Shown one piece after another: positions 8,422-18,212 of a DNA stretch of 64,000 bases. The stretch spans positions 1-64,000 of the forward strand of contig CACMBV010000003.1 in NCBI GenBank assembly GCA_902612125.1, in the 5' to 3' direction. The stretch's first letter is position 1, and the number at the start of each line of letters is the position of its first letter. The position numbers and the translations under genes are program-made. The notes under the pieces were generated by a model that made no database searches, was not told the origin of the DNA, and worked only from the letters and a program-made list of their open reading frames with translations. The stretch comes from an uncultured Verrucomicrobiota bacterium. GTDB taxonomy: Bacteria; Verrucomicrobiota; Verrucomicrobiia; Opitutales; Seribacteraceae.

Positions 8422-9510
8422 TTAATATTTGCTTTTCATCAATTGTATCTCTTTTTTTATGAATGTATTCTTTTTCATCTCGCCCATCTTATGAAGAAAT
8501 ACATCATTCCATTGATCCTCTGTAAATTTTTTCTTAGAATTATTTTTTTCGAAAATATCATTTATAATGCTAATAAATCTTCCCCTATGTTCCTTTTGAA
8601 TTTTGCATGCTTCGCTTCTTATGTAATAGGGATTTAATTTTCTGTTTTTAAGTTCTTCTACTCCATGTGCAACATCCCTTGAGTCGTCCTTCGCGTGATA
8701 TACATAATCTGAATGGAAAAAGGTATTTCTACCCCCTTTATTATTTGTTGTTACTACAGGTAACCCACACAATAAATATTGAGTACTTGCGTACATTCCA
8801 CCTTCTTCTGATGATAGGCATAGACCAACTCGGCATTTATTTATAAAATTACATACTTCGGTTTCACTGAATATCGCTTGGTCCTTTTCCTTAAATGGAT
8901 CTTGAAACCAATGGAAGTGTTTAAAATTCTCTCTGACATACGAAGTATATTCTTGATTTTCAGTTATGGAACTAATGTAACCGTTTAAGGCTAGGTTACT
9001 TACATCTTTTGCTAGGTGATGCCTTTTATAAGCTACAATTTGTGCATCATATAGAGCGTCATAATTTTTTTTAATATCTTTTTTAATGTTAAAGATATTT
9101 TCATCAATAAAGCAATTTTGGTTACAGAAATATGCATTCAATCCTACGCTCTTTAGTATTTCTGATTCGATTTCTTCATTACAAAGATATATTAGTTCAA
9201 TATTGCTATTCTTCATTTGAATATCAATTGTTTCTTCTCTTAATTCTTTGGCCTGTTCAACATTTTTTGGAATCCATGGGTTACTTTTTAAAATGTATGC
9301 CTTATTTCCTTTAAGTTCGTTATAAAGAGAATCATAATCGTCTGAAAATGGCATTGTGTAGATGATTATAGGATCACAACTTATCAAATTCCAAAAAGTT
9401 ATATTAGAATGTTTATTGAGAATAAACAATTTTTTATAATTATACCTCCAATAGGAGATGTCTGGTAGTTTTCCTTTAGAAATCGATTCTTTAAGCTTTT
9501 TAAGAAACAA
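8422..9510 (-). CDS. Glycosyltransferase, GT-B/GT4-like
   Basis: 362 residues. The C-terminal half holds VGLCLSSEEGGMYASTQYLL, then CGLPVVTTNNKGGRN, which is the donor-binding segment of GT4-like enzymes with glutamates E-E-G in the usual place. The N-terminal half is divergent and lysine/asparagine rich, in keeping with the A+T-rich DNA. It overlaps the upstream gene by 11 bases. Likely cytoplasmic glycan assembly enzyme. Confidence 0.7.
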   Translation of the reverse strand: MFLKKLKESISKGKLPDISYWRYNYKKLFILNKHSNITFWNLISCDPIIIYTMPFSDDYDSLYNELKGNKAYILKSNPWIPKNVEQAKELREETIDIQMKNSNIELIYLCNEEIESEILKSVGLNAYFCNQNCFIDENIFNIKKDIKKNYDALYDAQIVAYKRHHLAKDVSNLALNGYISSITENQEYTSYVRENFKHFHWFQDPFKEKDQAIFSETEVCNFINKCRVGLCLSSEEGGMYASTQYLLCGLPVVTTNNKGGRNTFFHSDYVYHAKDDSRDVAHGVEELKNRKLNPYYIRSEACKIQKEHRGRFISIINDIFEKNNSKKKFTEDQWNDVFLHKMGEMKKNTFIKKEIQLMKSKY

Positions 9511-10501
9511 TATTAAGTCGCCTTTTAATTTTACTTAGTAATTTAAGTGCAGGATTAAACATCACACTAGGTTGAAAGCACATGCATTTACCAAATAGAT
9601 AAACTAAATACTCACCAGATAGTAATTCAGATATTGGTGTACAAGAGATAAATTTTGTATTACTTGAATAGTTTTTATTTGATAGTATCTTAAGATTCTT
9701 TCTTAACTCTTTTATGTATGGTATATAGATCGTTTTCTTAATTCTATTATTAAGATTGAAGTTGAAGATTTCATGGTGCACTTGGAATAAGAAATTGTAT
9801 CTTATTCTTAACGATTGAAAGTGATATAAAACTCTTTCTTTTTCATTTACTTTTATATGCCAATTCCAAGGTGCCATTCCACATCCTTTATTTTTAATTA
9901 TATGGACTTTTTTGAATTTCTCTTGAAACACATCTAAATATTTTTGATCTCCGTATTTATCTTCTGAAATATTAGCAAAACACCAAGAAATACATTTTTC
10001 CAACCACCACTTTAAGCATTCCGTTGAATCTTCATTGTTTTTAAATGTAAGCCAGCTTACATTGTATTTTCCATATATTTCTAGTTTCTCTAAATAATTG
10101 GGAAAACGATGTGGCATTATGGCAACAGAACAATTTGTAATTTCTTCAAATACAGACTCCGGTGAGTTCAAGAAATATTGGTCTGCGTCGAGATATGTGA
10201 TCTGTTCTTCTTTAAACCTATGAAGAATGTAAGCTAGTATGCAGGGCGTGCATGTCCAATAATACTCAATTTCTGTTCTGTTTGCTTTTGCTTGTAACAG
10301 GTTGGGTTGCCAACTTTCGAGATCATTCAATAAAATGATAATAATATTATCAATATTTTCCTTCTTAAAATATTCGTAACATTTTTCGTCTAGGCACAGT
10401 ATATATAATTTGAAAGGTTTGCAGTGCTCTTTTATTGAATCAATGAGTGTTAATCCAATTGGTAAATAATTATAATTAAAATATGTACAAAAGCTATACA
10501 T
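9500..10501 (-). CDS. GT-A-type glycosyltransferase-like protein
   Basis: About 333 residues from the ATG at 10501. Begins YSFCTYFNYNYLPIGLTLI, the usual GT8-like opening strand and helix, and has TYLDADQYFLNSP with a DxD metal motif near residue 115. An ATG at 10552 is also in frame but would overlap the previous gene by 43 bases and add a charged leader that does not look like part of the fold, so the inner start is preferred. Donor and acceptor unknown. Confidence 0.65.
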   Translation of the reverse strand: MYSFCTYFNYNYLPIGLTLIDSIKEHCKPFKLYILCLDEKCYEYFKKENIDNIIIILLNDLESWQPNLLQAKANRTEIEYYWTCTPCILAYILHRFKEEQITYLDADQYFLNSPESVFEEITNCSVAIMPHRFPNYLEKLEIYGKYNVSWLTFKNNEDSTECLKWWLEKCISWCFANISEDKYGDQKYLDVFQEKFKKVHIIKNKGCGMAPWNWHIKVNEKERVLYHFQSLRIRYNFLFQVHHEIFNFNLNNRIKKTIYIPYIKELRKNLKILSNKNYSSNTKFISCTPISELLSGEYLVYLFGKCMCFQPSVMFNPALKLLSKIKRRLNIVS

Positions 10502-10509
10502 ATAAATCT

Positions 10510-11544
10510 TTATTCTTTTTTTACTAACGATCTTTCTTCTGGAGATATCCACTTGTAATCATTAGTGTTATTTTCCAAGTAAGTTAATAATTTTCTTAGA
10601 GGATTAGAGATTCTCTTAGTTACATATGATATCCACCTTGGTTTAACAGGTTTATTAAAATCAATACAATTCTTACTGTAGTACTTTAGCTCTTTAAAAA
10701 TTTCTTTGTTTGTTTTGTTCATTCCTTTATCCGCTAATTCAAAAGCGAATCCATGTTGTTTCATGATTGTAGCAAACAACCATCCTAATAATAGATCTCT
10801 TTTGCTTGCATCAGATTCCAATGTGTTCAGGTATGTTAACTCAGCCCATCCTGGTGAAGTTGCAATATTTTTATAAATATTTTGGGGTTCGAACTCTTTC
10901 TTAAGATTATTAATACGATGACTTCCCCTGATTGTCATAGATGATAACCAATACGGTTGTTTCTCCATTTTGGTCATTACATTAAAAAGTTTATCTTCCC
11001 CTTCATAAGCGTCAATAATTCCTGGTTCAAAATCTAATGCTAATATTTGTTTTTGAATTTTAAGTGGTAGGCTTTCATAAATTCGAAGATCCGTACCTTG
11101 AGTATCAAACTTTAGCCAATCTACATAATCATATCCAACTTGATCAATAGTTTGTGTTAAAGTTGTGGCAGGTAATCTAGTTTTCTCTTTGATATGAAAC
11201 AATTTCGAGAATTCCCATTTTTTCAGTTTTTCATTATTCGGTTTAAGAGAACTTGAGCAATATACTGCATCGGTAAGATAAAAATCCTTACATTGATCTT
11301 GATTAACATTTTCAGCCACAATTTTACTCATTGTAATCTTCTTCAAAAAGTCTTTTTCATCCTTCTCTATAGAATCAGTTGCTCTTTGATCAGCATCAAA
11401 CGCAATACATACACTGTGCTTTGAAATGATTTCCCAGTCTGGATGGATTATACCACTTGCTCCAACATCTATTAAAAGAGGTGGTTTATCCTTCAATATT
11501 TCCAATTGAAATATTTTCTCAACTAGGCGATTTAATTCAGTCAT
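10510..11544 (-). CDS. FkbM-like methyltransferase with long C-terminal region
   Basis: 344 residues, longer than the usual 230-270. LLIDVGASGIIHPDWEII at about 24-40 is the SAM loop, IAFDADQRATD the ribose-binding acidic strand, and YVDWLKFDTQGTDLRIYE the FkbM motif. The C-terminal 110 residues (including SPGWAELTYLN) have no clear match by eye. Overlaps the upstream gene by 8 bases. Probable O-methyltransferase of the glycan. Confidence 0.75.
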   Translation of the reverse strand: MTELNRLVEKIFQLEILKDKPPLLIDVGASGIIHPDWEIISKHSVCIAFDADQRATDSIEKDEKDFLKKITMSKIVAENVNQDQCKDFYLTDAVYCSSSLKPNNEKLKKWEFSKLFHIKEKTRLPATTLTQTIDQVGYDYVDWLKFDTQGTDLRIYESLPLKIQKQILALDFEPGIIDAYEGEDKLFNVMTKMEKQPYWLSSMTIRGSHRINNLKKEFEPQNIYKNIATSPGWAELTYLNTLESDASKRDLLLGWLFATIMKQHGFAFELADKGMNKTNKEIFKELKYYSKNCIDFNKPVKPRWISYVTKRISNPLRKLLTYLENNTNDYKWISPEERSLVKKE

Positions 11545-12331
11545 TTTTTACAAAAAAGTATCCCTTGTAAGTGGAAGAAAAATGTTTAGTTTGATTTACA
11601 ATTCCAAGATGCGAGTTGAATGAATCAATATTTTGGTAATTGAGAAAAGCCTTTAATATCTTTCTCTCAGACAAATGCCATGCAGGATATGATGCATCGT
11701 AGATAGGAGGACTTACTTTTTGAATTGATAGATAATTCCTACCGTCTGTAGATATTGGTGTTTTGTCTATTAGTACATACTTTGCACCTTTTCGAGTTAT
11801 TTGTTCCAGAAGTTTAAAGGGATGTTCTAAGAATTGGAGTACACTCGAAAGTATTATGAATGAATTTGGCCCCAATGATTTTGGCAAAACACTGATAAAC
11901 TTTAACTTTTCATCCGTGTAATCTTTCTTACCCAATTCCACATAGTGATTCTGTTCTATTACATTCCAAAATTCATAAAAATCTTTCTGAAATAAACTTT
12001 GTGATTGATAGTAAGTACTTCCCAATGAACCACCTATGTCAAATATACTAAGTTTTCCAGCTTTACAATAACTGTAATATAGGGATGTAACTAGTTGGTA
12101 CGAAACCTGAGAAGTTTCGAATGACACAGAATCTTGTTCGCCGCCAATTCTTTTTTCTCGCAGTAAAGAACAGGTTTCATGTGTTTTTTCCAATATGTTT
12201 TTAGCATTATACCCTTTACATTGGTTGAGTGCATCCGACCAACTTTTAAAGTTACCGGAAAATGAAACGCTAGGAGAAATATTTTCTTTATCAAAACTAT
12301 TGAATATTTTTAAGAATATTTTTTTAAACAT
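11537..12331 (-). CDS. Putative methyltransferase, TIGR04325 type
   Basis: 264 residues. Typical order of this family: an N-terminal FKSWSDALNQCKGYNAKNIL segment, SIFDIGGSLGSTYYQSQ as a modified SAM loop, NVIEQNHYVELGK, FIILSSVLQFLEHP, and the conserved VLIDKTPIS close to the end. Members occur in O-antigen and capsule loci of Leptospira and others and are annotated as putative methyltransferases; their substrate is not known. Overlaps the next gene by 8 bases and follows the dioxygenase gene by 18 bases. Confidence 0.8.
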   Translation of the reverse strand: MFKKIFLKIFNSFDKENISPSVSFSGNFKSWSDALNQCKGYNAKNILEKTHETCSLLREKRIGGEQDSVSFETSQVSYQLVTSLYYSYCKAGKLSIFDIGGSLGSTYYQSQSLFQKDFYEFWNVIEQNHYVELGKKDYTDEKLKFISVLPKSLGPNSFIILSSVLQFLEHPFKLLEQITRKGAKYVLIDKTPISTDGRNYLSIQKVSPPIYDASYPAWHLSERKILKAFLNYQNIDSFNSHLGIVNQTKHFSSTYKGYFFVKND

Positions 12332-12349
12332 TTCCTAAACCGCAATTTT

Positions 12350-13237
12350 TTACTTTGTTTTTCTCAATAATTGCTTGATCAATTTTCTTTTAGGTATTGA
12401 ATTTAAAATATTATCTATATCATGCTTTTGCAGTGCTTCAACGGGTTGTGCAATTGGCCAATTTTCAGTTGTAGAATTTCGTCCGAAACTGAGGACTTGC
12501 ATTTGTTTTTCAGTTAATCCTGCAAGATCTCTACTATGAAGAATAATTGGTTCGCCGGTTGGCATCCACGAAGGTGAATACTGACCAAAAAGGGACATTC
12601 TTGTATTGCCTCCCTGATAAGGTTCTGCCCGGTGGATTGTAGCATAGTCATATGCTATTAGCGTTCCTTTAGGTTTGTTGTTAAATGTTACAATATCCTC
12701 TCCGAAATTCACTTCAAGATCATCGAATGATTCTTTTCCTTCGTGTTTTCTTGACCATTTATGGCTTCCTTTAACGAGTTGCACACCCCCTTCTTTTACA
12801 TCAACCAAATACATGATGATGATTAGACCTTTATCTGCAGATATGATCTCTGGAATAAAAATCTCTTTTTCGTAATCGAAGACATCTGTCTTGTTATCGA
12901 CATGCCACCACATTTTAAAATTTTTGGATGGAAGAGTTTGATAAATTCGATAATTAGACAAATGAACTTCGCTCTGAGAGTAAGCTTCGCATAATTCTAC
13001 TATAAATGGATTTGTATAAATATCTAAAATTTTTCTGCCCCAACTAAGAGTATTGGCAAGAAACCGTTGATTCCCCATCTTGATATATCCCCTTCTACCA
13101 TTGACATGAGTTGCTTGGAACGGCCGCTCGATTTCATTTACAATTTCCTTGATGTCATTAATTTCAATTAAACCACTGAGGTCTACAAAACCAATGTCAT
13201 TAATTTGTTTTAGGCAACCGTTTAAATCAAACTTCAT
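12350..13237 (-). CDS. Phytanoyl-CoA dioxygenase (PhyH) family Fe(II)/2-oxoglutarate oxygenase
   Basis: 295 residues. The facial triad is visible as WWHVDNKTD (H-x-D) at about 115-120 and a distal histidine in YATIHRAEP with R in GGNTRMSLFGQYS as the 2-oxoglutarate-binding arginine. GVQLVKGSHKWSRKHEG is the usual loop before the distal strand. Such enzymes hydroxylate small molecules, including sugar or lipid groups in secondary metabolism. In this setting it could hydroxylate or oxidise a glycan substituent; that is inference. Overlaps the upstream GT2 gene by 4 bases. Confidence 0.85.
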   Translation of the reverse strand: MKFDLNGCLKQINDIGFVDLSGLIEINDIKEIVNEIERPFQATHVNGRRGYIKMGNQRFLANTLSWGRKILDIYTNPFIVELCEAYSQSEVHLSNYRIYQTLPSKNFKMWWHVDNKTDVFDYEKEIFIPEIISADKGLIIIMYLVDVKEGGVQLVKGSHKWSRKHEGKESFDDLEVNFGEDIVTFNNKPKGTLIAYDYATIHRAEPYQGGNTRMSLFGQYSPSWMPTGEPIILHSRDLAGLTEKQMQVLSFGRNSTTENWPIAQPVEALQKHDIDNILNSIPKRKLIKQLLRKTK

Positions 13238-14331
13238 AATGAAAAAATTACTTTCTTTAATCTACCCAATAATATTTTGAAGAAGTTTTGCGATCTGATG
13301 AAAAAATTAATATCAGAAATAAAAAGTAAATCGATTTTTCTAAGAATATTACATTTTAAAAATATGATATTCATGATTATTTTATCATGTAGTAGTTGTT
13401 TTTCAGAATTAAAAGGTTTTACACAATGCGATTCGTGAATGGTGTTTAATTTAATCATTTTAGATTTTAATCCCCAACCATCTTCATTTGCACTGTACTT
13501 TAACCCTTCTGTGTTAATTACATTTTTTTTTCTAGGAGTGGCAGGTCCATTGCGATCCTTGTAATGAGTCATACTTGGATAATGCTCTAAGTGATAAAAA
13601 TTATTACCGACTAAATCTTTAAAATCGATGAGATGATGTTTTTGATTTAACCTAAGTGCCATGTCTCCCTCCATCCAACCCCAATATATCAATTTTTCGT
13701 CATATCCCCGGCAATTTTGCCAAATTTTTCTATTAAATAACATAATCCCTACTGGACTCCACCAAAATGGAAACCCCCATTCCCTAGCACTTTCAATCAT
13801 TAGACTATTTGAGAAATGTTTGATGTATTTGTATGTCCAGAGGAGGTTATAGGATTTTGAGCTAAATCGATATGGTACTGACCTTCTTTCTACAAATAAG
13901 AAAGAAGTTTCTAAATCAAACCATAATTTATTTTTCTTTTTAAGTACAGAAATGAAATTTCGAAAAAATTCGTCTCCAACAATGGTATCATTATCAATTC
14001 TTCCAATATACTCTCCGCTTGCTCTGCGAACCGCAGCGTTGAGGGCAATGACTTCAGGGAACTTACTGTCTTTTTGTTCAACTTTCGCAATATCAGGGGG
14101 TACATAAACGAACTTAACTCTACCCTCTGCTTCAGGAACTAAATTAAGCACCTCAGATAAAGGAACCTCACTACCCCAGTCGGAAACAATAATCTCGAGT
14201 TTATCCAAAAAATTAGCATCTCGAGCATTTAGCAAAGCAAGGTTGATCGAAGTTTCTAAACGCCATCGGGAATTCCCCATATAGGAGTCGTTTCGGGAAC
14301 AAAGAATGAGTGAAATTAAAGGATTACTCAT
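13234..14331 (-). CDS. Family 2-type glycosyltransferase
   Basis: 365 residues. PLISLILCSRNDSYMGNSRW starts the GT-A fold; GEYIGRIDNDTIVGDEFF gives the DxD site at about 115, and GWMEGDMALRL an acidic catalytic-type region at about 220. Closely related in its first half to the 557-residue protein at 25677 (both have LET, SDWGSE/LDWGSE and R-A-GEY/GQY blocks), so these are paralogues. No membrane segments, so a soluble cytoplasmic transferase. Confidence 0.85.
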   Translation of the reverse strand: MSNPLISLILCSRNDSYMGNSRWRLETSINLALLNARDANFLDKLEIIVSDWGSEVPLSEVLNLVPEAEGRVKFVYVPPDIAKVEQKDSKFPEVIALNAAVRRASGEYIGRIDNDTIVGDEFFRNFISVLKKKNKLWFDLETSFLFVERRSVPYRFSSKSYNLLWTYKYIKHFSNSLMIESAREWGFPFWWSPVGIMLFNRKIWQNCRGYDEKLIYWGWMEGDMALRLNQKHHLIDFKDLVGNNFYHLEHYPSMTHYKDRNGPATPRKKNVINTEGLKYSANEDGWGLKSKMIKLNTIHESHCVKPFNSEKQLLHDKIIMNIIFLKCNILRKIDLLFISDINFFIRSQNFFKILLGRLKKVIFSL

Positions 14332-14346
14332 GACACTAAATAAAAT

Positions 14347-15567
14347 TTAAAAGACTTCAATCTCCGGTAGAGGAAAGATGAATTTCCCCCCAGAAGATAG
14401 AAACTCTTTCTCATTCTTGATGATTCCTTCGCGAAAGTGCCAGGGCAGAACCAAATAATAATCAGGTTTCATCTTTAAGGATTCCTTTGAGCCAATAATT
14501 GGAATTCTGCTACCCGGAGTGAAACGTCCGAATTTATAGGGATTGATTTCTGCAGCGAATGGGATCTCTTGAGAAGTTAAGCCACAAAATTGCAGGAGAA
14601 CGTTTCCTTTAGTGGACGCACCATATGCGTGTATGGTTTTGCCACTCTCGTTTATTTTGTTGATCAAGCTAAGTAGGCTTTCCCTATGTTCGAAAATTTT
14701 TCGTTCGAATTCACGATAAGGCCAAGGGGTCGAGTAACCGGATTTGCTTTCCCTTTCAAGCAACCAGTCAAGAATTTCGCATTGAATTCCAAGGAAAGCA
14801 TTTGAATGACAAGCGGTAATGGCAAAACTTCCGCCGTTAACGGCGTTCATTTTAATGTCAATAATCTTTAAACCTGCTTCATCGAGCATTCTTGCTACAG
14901 GAGTAAGTGAATAATATTCAACATGTTCATGACATATGGTGTCGTAGGAAATCTGCCGAATCATTGAAGGCATGTAACTTTGTTCAAAGTGCCAGATTCC
15001 TTGTGAGTGTAGCGATTCTTTGATTTCCTTAACGAAGAGTCTTGGTTCGTCCAAATCATAAAACATGGAAATGGATGAAATTGCTTTGAATTTTCTGTTA
15101 CCTACTTTTGATGCGGAAAAAAAATCAGGAATGATTTCTACGCCTGAATCATAGTGTTCCCTGAACTTTTCAGCAGTTGGGTCTATTCCCACTTGTTCCA
15201 AACCGTTGACTTTATATGCTCCAAGTAATGTGCCGTCGTTGCTACCGATGTCGAGAACGGCGTCTCCCTTGCCCAAACCTGAAAAATTAGTGAGGTATCT
15301 GGCTTTTTGAGAAAGGTGCTCAACCATAGATGCATTCAGTCCGGATCGATAACCATAGTTTTCACCATACATTTGCTCAGGAGGGTAGCGGTGCTTTAGT
15401 TGAACCAAGTCGCAGGAACCACACCAAACTATGGCCAAAGGACCACACAGGATATTCTCATCGTAATTTTCAGGAAATACTCCCGTGAGGCTTTGTGAAC
15501 CGAGATTAACTACCTCGACCAATTCGGAAGACTTACAAATTCGGCAGTTCTTGATTTCTTTAATCAT
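14347..15567 (-). CDS. Zinc-containing sugar C-methyltransferase
   Basis: 406 residues in the usual three-part order of NDP-sugar C-methyltransferases such as TylC3: an N-terminal zinc site (CRICKSS at 8-11 and WCGSCDLVQL near 48-51), a SAM domain with VLDIGSNDGTLLGAY at about 108-122, the HEHVEYYSL catalytic tyrosine-histidine segment, and a C-terminal Rossmann-like domain with YGASTKGNVLLQF. Family members add a methyl group to carbon 3 of a 4-keto-6-deoxy NDP-sugar. This implies a branched-chain sugar in the glycan; the exact carbon is not readable. Confidence 0.88.
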   Translation of the reverse strand: MIKEIKNCRICKSSELVEVVNLGSQSLTGVFPENYDENILCGPLAIVWCGSCDLVQLKHRYPPEQMYGENYGYRSGLNASMVEHLSQKARYLTNFSGLGKGDAVLDIGSNDGTLLGAYKVNGLEQVGIDPTAEKFREHYDSGVEIIPDFFSASKVGNRKFKAISSISMFYDLDEPRLFVKEIKESLHSQGIWHFEQSYMPSMIRQISYDTICHEHVEYYSLTPVARMLDEAGLKIIDIKMNAVNGGSFAITACHSNAFLGIQCEILDWLLERESKSGYSTPWPYREFERKIFEHRESLLSLINKINESGKTIHAYGASTKGNVLLQFCGLTSQEIPFAAEINPYKFGRFTPGSRIPIIGSKESLKMKPDYYLVLPWHFREGIIKNEKEFLSSGGKFIFPLPEIEVF

Positions 15568-15578
15568 AAAGTGTTTAA

Positions 15579-16904
15579 TTACTTAGCAGCAAGAAGGTAG
15601 AACAAGAAGGGGTTGAAATATTTTTTAAAATCAAACTCATCTTGGAAGCATCGGATCGACTCATTTCTGTAGTTTTCGTAGTCATCGAGAATCGTTTCGA
15701 TACATTTTTCAATTTGTCCAAAATCGTTAAAAACCAAGCCACATTTGTATTTTTCAAACATTTCCTTGTAACCAGGAAGGTCTAGTGCAACTACTGGAAT
15801 ACCACATTTAAGGTATTGTCCAAGTTTTCCGGAGGCCTTGTGGGCGTTTTCTCTACCTCCACCGTACTTTTTATCGTAGGCTATAAGACCAATATGAGCG
15901 GAAGAAAAAACTTCATCCATTCGATCAAAACTAACCGGTTCGAGAGACAAAAGAGCCTTTCCATCGCTTAGTTCAGACACATAACGGATAAAATTTTCGT
16001 TTGGTGATCTTTTTTCTCGTTCATGTAGCACAAGTTTGAACTCCTCTTTCCATGCTCTGGAGGCTTTCGCGAATTGGTCAACACACATTGCGTCGTGTAT
16101 CCAGCCAGCATGGAGAATCACTTTATCATACGATGACAAATTAAATAGGTTTTGAAAAAAGTTTTTTTGCTCTGTCGCAACGGGCGAGAATGAATCATTA
16201 CCGATAGGGCTATGAGGTATAAAAAAGATTTTGACATGGTCAAAGCGGTATTTCAATTGAGCTTCAAGAGTGACAAGACGCGTTTTTTCTTGAATCACCA
16301 CAACATCCACTAACCTAGCACAGATTGAGAAAAGTTTTTGATGTAGGTATTTAAAGAGCAGTCTACTTTGGCCGGTATCAATCTCCAAAGACCAAAAAAT
16401 TAACTTAGGTTTTTTGAAGCAAATCAAACGATAAATTGATGCTGCTATCAGTCCGGATTCATCGATTGAAATCAAAATGTTTGGTTTGATAGACCATGTT
16501 TTTCTGAGGCAAAAAAAATAGTACCTAATTTTGTCGAAAATCCATTTTTTTTGATCTTTCCAATGATCCCTATTTTCAATCCAAAGGCTTCGAAGTTGGC
16601 GATATTGAACTTTTAAAGATTCTGGTAGGTAGTTTTTCCAAGTTTTTGTTCCTCCATTATCTTGATTTCGGGGAGGAGGAATATTTTCATCCAAATTAAA
16701 CTGATTTCTGTCGTAGTCTGAATATTGCAATATTCTATGAAAGAAAACATTTTGTGGAAATGGGGGTGGTGCGGGGAAGTTTGATTTCCTGCTAGTCGTA
16801 ATAATTTCCATACTGGAAGCATCTCGGCTAAAAAGATTGACGAAGTTGATTAGACTTGGGTAAACCCCCAAAAACTCCTCTTCAAAAAATATTGTTACTT
16901 TCAA
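15579..16904 (-). CDS. Family 4-type glycosyltransferase
   Basis: About 441 residues from the TTG at 16904. This start gives an opening KVTIFFEEEFLGVYPSL that lines up with the start of the truncated paralogue at 22551 (KIGFIFEEDYLGSYPSF); an ATG at 16940 would overlap the previous gene by 32 bases. The C-terminal donor domain holds KLVLHEREKRSPNEN, IGLIAYDKKYGGGREN and SGKLGQYLKCGIPVVALD. A basic tryptophan-rich stretch near 110-150 may lie on the membrane. Adds one sugar to the chain. Confidence 0.75.
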   Translation of the reverse strand: MKVTIFFEEEFLGVYPSLINFVNLFSRDASSMEIITTSRKSNFPAPPPFPQNVFFHRILQYSDYDRNQFNLDENIPPPRNQDNGGTKTWKNYLPESLKVQYRQLRSLWIENRDHWKDQKKWIFDKIRYYFFCLRKTWSIKPNILISIDESGLIAASIYRLICFKKPKLIFWSLEIDTGQSRLLFKYLHQKLFSICARLVDVVVIQEKTRLVTLEAQLKYRFDHVKIFFIPHSPIGNDSFSPVATEQKNFFQNLFNLSSYDKVILHAGWIHDAMCVDQFAKASRAWKEEFKLVLHEREKRSPNENFIRYVSELSDGKALLSLEPVSFDRMDEVFSSAHIGLIAYDKKYGGGRENAHKASGKLGQYLKCGIPVVALDLPGYKEMFEKYKCGLVFNDFGQIEKCIETILDDYENYRNESIRCFQDEFDFKKYFNPFLFYLLAAK

Positions 16905-16908
16905 ATGC

Positions 16909-18126
16909 TTAGTTCCACAAATTCTTAAGGTGATAAACAAGATGATCTATCTGCTTTTCGCTAGTGTAAAGGTTTAGGTTTTTTTTTTGGCCTGCAAGAG
17001 CAATTTCCTGAGCTAACTTTGGCTCTGCTATTAAATATTTTGCTTTTGAAATAGCCTCTTCAGGGCTAGAGTAAGTTACGATTTCTGAATCAGGTTCAAA
17101 GATTGAGCAGATATCGGACATGTGATCCGTTAAAAGGCAGCAGCCTACACCAGTTGCTTCAAAAAGCCGCATATTACATGCAGTATCTCCAGTGTGCTTA
17201 TTATGATAATTAAATGCGATTTGATAATTCGAAAGGGTTTGTAGCATTTGATGCCCAAAAAGTGGTGGCTTAACTTTTTGAGCAAATGTTTTATCAAGGG
17301 ACCATGGACTGGGAGGTAAATTTTCAACTTGTGACCACTTTTTAAGAATCTCAAAAGGCAATAACTCAGAAAGCGTTCTTGAACAATTATGCCTACCTTT
17401 AATCGCAGAGTATTTGAGTCTTTCAAGTGGCTTTGGCTTGTAAGTAGTGCCGTGAACTTGGATAATATTACCGGCTTCGGAAATTTTGAGCAGTATCTTA
17501 TTTCTATCTTCAAAATCAGGATTACAGATATCTAAGTTGCCAAAGAATCCCAATTTATTGATTCGTTTTTCCGGAATATTGATTTTATCTAGAACTGCTG
17601 GTTCAAAAGAATGTTGTAGGAAGTCTGCATTTATTTCTTTTTTATTTAATGAATTAACAAGATGCGTGGAGTTGGAAAGAGTGAGATCGAAATACCTGAA
17701 AATTTCTTCATCCCCGCAGTTAGCACCATACCAAGCAACAAGTTTAGGCTTTTTAGGAAGAAGATTAATTAGCTTATTTAAAAAATTACTTCGCGTGTAA
17801 AAAAAAGGGGAAGAGCAGTAAAGGATATCTGGTTTAAATTTTTTTATCTTTTCTACACCGATATGGAAAATCTCGTTATCTTTCTTGGGGCAGAATTGGT
17901 TTTCTTCAGCCCACTTAAGTTCCACATAAGGTAAATTATGATGAAACTCTATGACATTATAGCCTTTTTTTGTAAAATATTCATGCCATCTAGTGTAAGA
18001 TGATAAAGCATGCCATCGAATAAAATCAATCTGTTCGCCTGAGGGTAAATTCTTTAGATTCGGGTTTTCTCTATAAATCTTTTCGGCGTGTGCCGGGTAA
18101 ATAGAACTTAAGAAAGCGATTCTCAC
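16909..18126 (-). CDS. CgeB-like GT-B glycosyltransferase (copy A)
   Basis: 405 residues with a GTG start at 18126. The C-terminal domain has GDTACNMRLFEATGVGCCLL followed by a DSEIVTYSSPEEAI block and a helical tail, the pattern of the Glyco_trans_1_2/CgeB type of transferase. A paralogue with the same blocks lies at 24001..25230 (MRLFEATGMGCCLLTD, EICTYSCTEDAL). An A10 tract at minus-strand equivalent of 16979-16988 falls in AGQKKNLNL and keeps the frame. Likely cytoplasmic glycan assembly enzyme. Confidence 0.75.
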   Translation of the reverse strand: MRIAFLSSIYPAHAEKIYRENPNLKNLPSGEQIDFIRWHALSSYTRWHEYFTKKGYNVIEFHHNLPYVELKWAEENQFCPKKDNEIFHIGVEKIKKFKPDILYCSSPFFYTRSNFLNKLINLLPKKPKLVAWYGANCGDEEIFRYFDLTLSNSTHLVNSLNKKEINADFLQHSFEPAVLDKINIPEKRINKLGFFGNLDICNPDFEDRNKILLKISEAGNIIQVHGTTYKPKPLERLKYSAIKGRHNCSRTLSELLPFEILKKWSQVENLPPSPWSLDKTFAQKVKPPLFGHQMLQTLSNYQIAFNYHNKHTGDTACNMRLFEATGVGCCLLTDHMSDICSIFEPDSEIVTYSSPEEAISKAKYLIAEPKLAQEIALAGQKKNLNLYTSEKQIDHLVYHLKNLWN

Positions 18127-18212
18127 CCGTTTAATAAATTTTTGAAATTAATATAATTAAAAGTTTATCTCTTTTTATTAAAGTTGGTTAAAAAAAGTTT
18201 TACTGCAGACAA

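Noticed and set aside
16979-16988. A second A10 run, in the CgeB-like gene
   Set aside because: The gene reads correctly through it (AGQKKNLNL) and it is near the C-terminus, so there is no sign of a switch here.
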